Shown piece by piece: positions 57,240 through 64,000 of a stretch of 64,000 nucleotides of DNA. Under the pieces are notes generated by a model. It saw only the letters and a program-made list of their open reading frames with translations. It was not told the DNA's origin and did no database searches. A program made the position numbers and the translations under genes. Position 1 is the stretch's first letter, and the number at the start of each line of letters is the position of its first letter. Source of the stretch: Azotobacter beijerinckii (lineage in GTDB: Bacteria; Pseudomonadota; Gammaproteobacteria; Pseudomonadales; Pseudomonadaceae); the NCBI RefSeq assembly GCF_900110885.1, contig NZ_FOFJ01000003.1, positions 1 to 64,000 on the forward strand. Direction: 5' to 3'.

Positions 57240-57806
57240 ATGGCCAGTTCCGCGCAGATCCTCGATACCGCCCTGCAGGTCGCCGAGCGCAGCGGCTGGG
57301 AACGCCTGCGGCTGTTCGACGTGGCCGCCGCGCTGGGCGTCGGGCTGGAGGATATCGCCCGCCACTACCGGGACAAGGACGCCCTGGTGGAAGCCTGGTT
57401 CGACCGCGCCGACGCGGCCCTGCTGGCCCGAGCCAGAGGAGCCGACCTGCCCGCACTGACGCCCGCCGGACGCCTGGAGGAGCTGCTGGTCGCCTGGCTG
57501 GGCGCACTCGCCCCGCACCGCACGCTGACCGGGCAGATGCTGCGCTACAAGCTCGAGCCCGGCCACCTCCATCTGCAGGTGCGGGGGCTGATGCGCATCA
57601 GCCGCACCGTGCAGTGGTGGCGCGAGGCCGCCGGGCGGAACGGCGTCCATCTCGCCCGCATCGGCGAGGAGGGCGCGCTCAGCGCCGTCTATCTGTGCAC
57701 GTTCGCCCACTGGCTGCGCCGCGACCGGGAGGACGAGGCCGCGCTGCGCGCCTACCTGCGCCGGCGCCTGCACAGCCTGCCGCTGGCCTGCCTGCTGCGC
57801 CCCTGA
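57240..57806 (+). CDS. TetR/AcrR-like regulator
   Basis: A 188-residue protein whose first 50 residues form a TetR helix-turn-helix (ILDTALQVAERSGWERLRLF, VAAALGVGLEDIARHYRDKD) and whose rest is helical with a hydrophobic core (ALSAVYLCTFAHWL). Distant similarity to the COQ9 fold also exists, so regulator is the preferred but not certain call. It stands 140 bases after uvrD. No operator is evident. Confidence 0.72.
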   Translation: MASSAQILDTALQVAERSGWERLRLFDVAAALGVGLEDIARHYRDKDALVEAWFDRADAALLARARGADLPALTPAGRLEELLVAWLGALAPHRTLTGQMLRYKLEPGHLHLQVRGLMRISRTVQWWREAAGRNGVHLARIGEEGALSAVYLCTFAHWLRRDREDEAALRAYLRRRLHSLPLACLLRP

Positions 57807-57850
57807 GCCGGGAGCAAAAGCCCGAAACATTTTTCGTCGGCAGAACCGAT

Positions 57851-57898
57851 GGCCTGTCATCCATTATTTGCACGTTGGGAAATAATGGATGACAGGCC
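57851..57898. repeat. Perfect 19-bp inverted repeat
   Basis: The arms 57851-57869 and 57880-57898 (starting GGCCTGTCATCC) are perfectly complementary over 19 bases around a 10-base loop. No T-run follows in either direction. It lies between the TetR-like and Tim44-like genes. It may be an operator-like or terminator-like stem or a small repeated element. Confidence 0.85.
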
Positions 57899-57950
57899 CC
57901 GGCACTGCTGGGCAAGATGAAATGCGTGAAATCAACCACGAGACCCCTAC

Positions 57951-58799
57951 ATGCGACGTTTTCTCAGCCTTTTCATGGCATGTTGCGTGGCTATGACGCT
58001 CAGCCTCGACGCCAACGCCAAGCGTTTCGGCGGCGGCAAGTCGTCCGGCAGCGCGCCGAGCCACCAGACCACCCAGATCCACCAGACCCAGCCGCAATCG
58101 CCGGCCGGCAACACCGCCAGCGCCCCGGGCCCCGCTCGTCCGGCCAGCGGCGCGTCGCGCTGGCTCGGCCCGCTGGCCGGCATCGCCGCCGGCGGCCTGC
58201 TCGCCTCGATGTTCATGGGCGACGGCTTCGACGGCATCCAACTGCTCGACATCCTGATCCTCGCGCTGATCGCCTTCCTGGTGTACCGCCTGATCGCCGC
58301 CCGCCGGCGCAAGCTGCATCCGGCCATGGCCGGCCACGCGCCGCAGCAGCGGCAGACGCCGGCCCAGCCGCGCCCCGTCGCTGCCGGTGCATCGGCCGCC
58401 GCCCAACGCCGCGCTCCGATCCAGGCGCCGGCCTGGTTCAACGAGCAGCGTTTCCTGGATGCCGCCCGCCAGCACTTCATGGCCCTGCAGCAGCACTGGG
58501 ACGCCAACGAGATGAACAAGATCGCCGAGTTCGTCACTCCGCAGATGCTCGACTTCATCCGCAAGGAGCGCACCGACCAGGGCGAGGGCCTCCAGTCCAC
58601 CTACATCGACAACCTGCAGGTGCAACTGGACGGCGTGGACGATCTGGCCGACAAGACCGTCGCCACCCTGACCTTCAGCGGCGTGTCGAAGAACTCCCGC
58701 TTCGAGCCGGGCGAGGCCTTCAGCGAGAGCTGGCGCATGGAGCGCCGCCAGGGCGAGAACCAGCCCTGGCTGGTCGCCGGCATCCGTCAGAACGGCTGA
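57951..58799 (+). CDS. Tim44-like domain membrane protein
   Basis: A 282-residue protein with signal/anchor (LFMACCVAMTLSLDANA), a Gly/Ser/Gln-rich stretch, a membrane helix (LLDILILALIAFLVYRLIA, about 97-115) and a C-terminal Tim44-like domain (AWFNEQRFLDAARQHFMALQ to the end). Bacterial members bind lipid membranes, but their role is undefined. A strong terminator follows. Confidence 0.82.
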   Translation: MRRFLSLFMACCVAMTLSLDANAKRFGGGKSSGSAPSHQTTQIHQTQPQSPAGNTASAPGPARPASGASRWLGPLAGIAAGGLLASMFMGDGFDGIQLLDILILALIAFLVYRLIAARRRKLHPAMAGHAPQQRQTPAQPRPVAAGASAAAQRRAPIQAPAWFNEQRFLDAARQHFMALQQHWDANEMNKIAEFVTPQMLDFIRKERTDQGEGLQSTYIDNLQVQLDGVDDLADKTVATLTFSGVSKNSRFEPGEAFSESWRMERRQGENQPWLVAGIRQNG

Positions 58800-58814
58800 G
58801 CCGGACTCCGACAA

Positions 58815-58847
58815 AAGAACCCCGGGCATGCCCGGGGTTCTTTTTTT
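58815..58847 (+). terminator. Rho-independent terminator, probably bidirectional
   Basis: AAGAACCCCGGGC, loop AT, GCCCGGGGTTCTT followed by TTTTT. The mirrored A-run lets it also end the convergent cyclase gene on the minus strand. Confidence 0.9.
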
Positions 58848-58859
58848 CCCTTTCCGGCC

Positions 58860-60248
<1,389 letters not shown>

Positions 60249-60419
60249 AGACGATCCTTGCAGTGTTCGACATCCAGGGGGGACCGCACCGGGCCGGCTA
60301 TGCTCGCAAAGTGCCTGCCAACTTGCCAGTATGCACGCCTGCGACCCGATGTCTGGCCGACCTCCACCGACGGGACTCGGGTATAAAGCGCCCACCGACT
60401 GCCTGAGGAAGAACGAGCC

Positions 60420-60827
60420 GTGGAAGACGTCATCGAACAATTGCGCGAGCTGAACGAACCCGTGCCGGTGCCCCTGGAGCTGCCCGACGACGATCTGCTG
60501 GTGGAGATCGAGGAGCAGTTGCTGATCAATCTCCCCTTCGAGCTGCGCGAGTTCCTGCTCAAAGTCAGCGATGTGGTCTATGGCAGCCTGGAACCGGTGA
60601 CCGCCTGCGATCCCCAGTCGCACACCTACCTGCCGGAAGTCGCTGCGGTCGCCTGGGACCAGGGCGTACCGCGCGATCTGGTGCCGCTGTGCCAGGCCGG
60701 CCGCGACTACTACGTGGTGGACATCGAGGGCGAGGTGCTGCTGTGGAGCGGCGACAGCGGCGAGCCGACCGACGAGAGCTGGGACTCGGTGTGGCACTGG
60801 GTGAAGGAGGTCTGGCTGGAAAGCTGA
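60420..60827 (+). CDS. SMI1/KNR4 family protein
   Basis: A 135-residue acidic protein with a GTG start behind GAGGAAG. It has the SMI1/KNR4 (SUKH) outline: [20 protein letters not shown] (the LP..Y.FL segment), [20 protein letters not shown] and [13 protein letters not shown] at the end. SUKH proteins are often immunity proteins for contact-dependent toxins, but no toxin gene is next to it, so it may be solitary. Confidence 0.82.
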   Translation: MEDVIEQLRELNEPVPVPLELPDDDLLVEIEEQLLINLPFELREFLLKVSDVVYGSLEPVTACDPQSHTYLPEVAAVAWDQGVPRDLVPLCQAGRDYYVVDIEGEVLLWSGDSGEPTDESWDSVWHWVKEVWLES

Positions 60828-61186
60828 GGGCCGGTCGATCCGCAAGCGCGTCGGGCCGGTAAGAGCGGGGAGCCTGGTTGCAGGCCCGCGTCCCCGAGGG
60901 TCGGTCCGCATGCGCCCACGGCCCGCGAAGAACCAAAAAAACCCCGAACTTCGTATGGGGGAGGATGAAGTTCGGGGTTCAACCTCGGTCCCCTGGAGGG
61001 GGTGCCGAATATCTGCCAACACTTGACACAACAAGGAGCATCGAAAGGCCGTTCAGCCAGTCGTACGGGTCTGACTGCACGATCGCTCCAAAAGTTCAGC
61101 CCCGCCGAGAAACATTTCCGGCTGAACCTGCAACGGCCCACGGGGGAACCCCGCCCTCGCGCCGGGAAGACCGCCGCCTCCCGCCG
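60828..61186. other. Spacer between convergent SMI1/KNR4 and polA genes
   Basis: This 359-base spacer holds the polA terminator (60934-60979). I see no gene or other element in the rest of it. Confidence 0.5.
60934..60979 (-). terminator. Terminator of polA
   Basis: On the minus strand, AACCCCGAACTTC pairs with GAAGTTCGGGGT across a purine-rich loop of 14 bases and is followed by TTTTTTGG. It lies about 200 bases downstream of the polA stop. Confidence 0.85.
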
Positions 61187-63919
61187 TCAGTGCGCCTCGT
61201 CCCAGTTGTCGCCCACCCCCGCCTCGACCAGCAGCGGCACGTCCAGCGCCGCGGCGCCGCTCATCAGCGGCAGCAGGCCGGCCCTGAGCGCCTCGACCTG
61301 ATCCTCGCGCACCTCCAGCACCAGTTCGTCGTGCACCTGGAGGATCATTCGCGCATCCAGCCCGGATTCCTGCAGCCAGGCGTCCACCGCCACCATCGCG
61401 CGTTTGATGATGTCCGCTGCGCTGCCCTGCATCGGCGCGTTGATCGCCGTGCGTTCGGCGGCCTTGCGCAGGGCGCCGTTCTTCGACTGGATCTCCGGCA
61501 GGTACAGGCGACGGCCGAACAGGGTCTCGACATAGCCCTGCTCCGCGGCCTGCGCGCGGGTGCGCTCCATATAGGCGAGCACGCCGGGGTAGCGGGCGAA
61601 GTAGCGGTCGATGTAGGCCTGCGCCTGCTTGCGGTCGACGCCGATCTGCTTGGCCAGGCCGAAGGCGCTCATCCCGTAGATCAGGCCGAAGTTGATCGCC
61701 TTGGCGCTGCGCCGCTGCTCGTGGCTGACCTGCTCCAGCTCGACGCCGAACACCTCGGCGGCGGTGGCGCGGTGCACGTCGCGGTCGTGGCGGAAGGCGT
61801 CGAGCAGGCCGTCGTCCTGGGCGAGGTGGGCCATGATGCGCAGCTCGATCTGCGAGTAGTCGGCGGCCACTAGCTTGTAGCCCGGCGCGGCGACGAAGGC
61901 CTGGCGGATACGCCGCCCTTCCGCCGTTCTGATCGGGATGTTCTGCAGGTTGGGGTCCGAGGAAGACAGCCGCCCGGTAGCGGTCACCGCCTGGTGGTAG
62001 CTGGTGTGGATGCGCCCGGTGCGCGGGTTGATCTGCTCGGGCAACTTGTCGGTGTAGGTGCTTTTGAGCTTGCTGACGCTGCGGTAATCCATGAGCACCT
62101 GCGGCAGCGCGTAGCCCTGCTCGGCCAGTTCGGCGAGCACGCTTTCCGCGGTGGAGGCCTGCCCCTTGGCGGTCTTGGAGAGGATCGGCAGGCCGAGCTT
62201 GTCGTAGAGGATCGCACCGAGCTGCTTGGGCGAGGCGAGGTTGAACTCCTCGCCGGCCAGCTCGAAGGCCTGGCGCTCGAGCTGCTGCATCTTCTCGCCC
62301 AGCTCGACGCTCTGCTGGCCGAGCAGTTTCGCGTCGACCAGCGCGCCGTGGCGCTCGATGCGCGCCAGCACCGGCACCAGCGGCATCTCGATCTCACGCA
62401 GCACCCTGGCCAGCGACGGGACGGCCTCGAGCTTTTCCCACAGGCACTGGTGCAGGCGCAGGGTCACGTCGGCGTCCTCGGCGGCGTAGGGGCCGGCCTG
62501 CTCGAGGGCGATCTGGTCGAAGGTCAGCTGCTTGGCACCCTTGCCGGCGATGTCCTCGAAGTGGATGGTGCTCTGGCCGAGGTACTTGAGCGCCAGGCTG
62601 TCCATGTCGTGGCGGGTCGCGGTGGAGTCCAGCACGTAGGATTCGAGCATGGTGTCGAAGGCCACGCCGCGCACCTCGATGCCGTAGCGGGCGAGGATGT
62701 TCATGTCGTACTTGGCGTGCTGGCCGACCTTGGCCCTGGCCGGGTCTTCGAGCAGCGGCTTGAGCGCGGCGAGCACCGCGGCGCGATCCAGCTGCGCGGG
62801 CACGCCCATGTAGCTGTGCGCCAGCGGCACGTAGGCCGCCTCGAACGGCGCGATCGCGAAGGACACGCCGACCAGCTCGGCCTGCTGGGCGTCGAGGCCG
62901 GTGGTCTCGGTGTCGAAGGCGAACAGCTCGGCCGCCTCGAGCTTCTCCAGCCAGGCGTCGAACTGCGCCGGCTCCAGCAGGGTTTCGTAGCGGGTCGGCG
63001 GCGCTGCCGGGTCGGCGGCGCCGTCCTCGCCGGCCGCCTTGCTCTCGCGCAGCAGCTCGTCCAGCCAGTTCTTGAATTCCAGCTCGCGGTACAGCGGGAT
63101 CAGCGCCTCGCGATCCGCCGCGCCCGGGTGCAGCTGGTCGAGCTGGAGATCCAGCGCCACGTCGGTCTTGATGGTCGCCAGCTGGTAGGACAGGTAGGCC
63201 ATCTCGCGGTGCTCCTCGAGCTTGGCCGGCAGCGACTTGGCGCCGCGGATCGGCAGCCCCGGCACCTGCTCGAGGTGGGCGTAGATCACGTCGAGGCCGC
63301 CGCCCAGGCCCTGCAGCAGGCCCAGCGCGGTCTTCTCGCCGACCCCCGGCACGCCGGGGATGTTGTCGACCTTGTCACCCATCAGCGCGAGGAAGTCGAC
63401 GATCAGCTCCGGGCCGACGCCGAACTTCTCCACCACCCCGGCGCGGTCCAGCACGCTGCCGGTCATGGTGTTGACCAGGGTGATGTGGCCGTCGACCAGT
63501 TGCGCCATGTCCTTGTCGCCGGTGGAGATCACCACCGGGCGGTCGGCGGCGGCGCTGGAACGCGCCAGGGTGCCGATCACGTCGTCGGCCTCAACTCCCT
63601 CGATGCACAAGAGCGGCAGGCCGAGGGCTCGCACGCAGGCATGCAGCGGCTCGATCTGCACGCGCAGGTCGTCCGGCATCGGCGGGCGGTGCGACTTGTA
63701 GTGCTCGAACAGTTCGTCGCGGAAGGTCGGCCCCTTGGCGTCGAACACCACCGCGAAGGGGCTGTCCGGGTACTGTCGGCGCAGGCTCAGCAGCATGTTC
63801 AGCACGCCCTTCACCGCCCCGGTGGGCAGGCCGGCGGAGGTGTGCAGCGGCGGCAGGGCGTGGAAAGCGCGGTACAGGTAGGAGGAGCCGTCCACCAGGA
63901 CGAGGGGGGGCTGGATCAT
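61187..63919 (-). CDS. polA: DNA polymerase I
   Basis: A 910-residue DNA polymerase I with 5'-3' exonuclease (residues 1-300, e.g. [17 protein letters not shown]), 3'-5' exonuclease (about 320-510; [11 protein letters not shown] carries the exo I Asp-Glu) and polymerase domain with [15 protein letters not shown] (motif A), [15 protein letters not shown] (motif B) and [12 protein letters not shown] (motif C). It removes RNA primers and fills repair gaps. The start ATG at 63919 is 81 bases from the window end, where nothing else is recognised. Confidence 0.97.
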   Translation of the reverse strand: MIQPPLVLVDGSSYLYRAFHALPPLHTSAGLPTGAVKGVLNMLLSLRRQYPDSPFAVVFDAKGPTFRDELFEHYKSHRPPMPDDLRVQIEPLHACVRALGLPLLCIEGVEADDVIGTLARSSAAADRPVVISTGDKDMAQLVDGHITLVNTMTGSVLDRAGVVEKFGVGPELIVDFLALMGDKVDNIPGVPGVGEKTALGLLQGLGGGLDVIYAHLEQVPGLPIRGAKSLPAKLEEHREMAYLSYQLATIKTDVALDLQLDQLHPGAADREALIPLYRELEFKNWLDELLRESKAAGEDGAADPAAPPTRYETLLEPAQFDAWLEKLEAAELFAFDTETTGLDAQQAELVGVSFAIAPFEAAYVPLAHSYMGVPAQLDRAAVLAALKPLLEDPARAKVGQHAKYDMNILARYGIEVRGVAFDTMLESYVLDSTATRHDMDSLALKYLGQSTIHFEDIAGKGAKQLTFDQIALEQAGPYAAEDADVTLRLHQCLWEKLEAVPSLARVLREIEMPLVPVLARIERHGALVDAKLLGQQSVELGEKMQQLERQAFELAGEEFNLASPKQLGAILYDKLGLPILSKTAKGQASTAESVLAELAEQGYALPQVLMDYRSVSKLKSTYTDKLPEQINPRTGRIHTSYHQAVTATGRLSSSDPNLQNIPIRTAEGRRIRQAFVAAPGYKLVAADYSQIELRIMAHLAQDDGLLDAFRHDRDVHRATAAEVFGVELEQVSHEQRRSAKAINFGLIYGMSAFGLAKQIGVDRKQAQAYIDRYFARYPGVLAYMERTRAQAAEQGYVETLFGRRLYLPEIQSKNGALRKAAERTAINAPMQGSAADIIKRAMVAVDAWLQESGLDARMILQVHDELVLEVREDQVEALRAGLLPLMSGAAALDVPLLVEAGVGDNWDEAH

Positions 63920-64000
63920 GACGAAGAATCAACCTTTTCCGCGGGTGCGGCGCTAGAATGACAAGACTTGACGACGAAAGGACAAGGTTATCATGCACAC

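Overview
The window reads as the chromosome of an Azotobacter-type gammaproteobacterium. It is GC rich, the housekeeping genes are Pseudomonas-like (pntAA-pntAB-pntB, uvrD, polA, DUF2388 and DUF4105 proteins), and it carries the complete major molybdenum-nitrogenase cluster in Azotobacter gene order. The catalytic and cluster-ligand residues of NifH, NifD, NifK, NifE, NifN, NifU and NifS fall at the same residue numbers as in A. vinelandii, apart from a two-residue shift late in NifU. NifD differs from the A. vinelandii sequence as I remember it at several positions, so a sister species is likely. The species call is inference.

Layout. 1-320: leader and strong P1 promoter of an rRNA operon running off the left edge. 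550-15700: housekeeping and accessory genes (CoA transferase, transhydrogenase, DUF2388 pair with DUF4105, transporters, thioesterase, hydrolase, CobW GTPase). 15740-17050: two small secreted proteins behind near-identical compound promoters. 17443-26376, minus strand: iscA-nifU-nifS-nifV-cysE-TPR-nifW-nifZ-nifM-clpX, then nifF on its own promoter. 26400-29260: a nif-controlled block with a degenerate PhyH-like protein, an orphan ModC-like ATPase and a Nif11 protein. 29281-42806, minus strand: nifH-D-K-T-Y-orf1-lrv, then nifE-N-X-orf5-orf6, two ferredoxins and four poorly known coupled genes. 43257-44717, plus strand: a SIR2-like gene and a partner, divergent from nifH under their own sigma54 promoter. 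44855-49579: XRE-type regulator, aas-lplT-cupin. 49749-50862: two more members of the small secreted family. 51259-63919: TrhP-like U32 protein, GGDEF-EAL protein, uvrD, TetR-like protein, Tim44-like protein, globin-coupled diguanylate cyclase, SMI1/KNR4 protein, polA.

How it works together. NifH and NifDK are the enzyme. NifU/NifS/IscA/CysE supply Fe-S clusters and cysteine, NifV makes homocitrate, NifE/NifN/NifX/NifY carry FeMo-co precursors, NifW/NifZ/NifM mature the components, and NifF plus the ferredoxins carry electrons. Perfect NifA upstream sites (TGT-N10-ACA) with sigma54 -24/-12 elements (GG-N10-GC) lie before nifH, nifE, iscA, nifF, the SIR2 pair, the nif11 gene and the PhyH-like/ModC-like pair. 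IHF-type sites lie between activator site and promoter in at least five of these. nifLA and nifB are not in the window.

The most novel element is the family of four small secreted glycine-zipper-related proteins that brackets the nif cluster (two genes on each side, 33 kb apart). Three of the four share a compound control region (FNR-type box, paired NifA sites, IHF site, sigma54-like element) whose spacing to the start codon agrees within 1-2 bp. This points to a nitrogen-fixation and oxygen-responsive envelope function.
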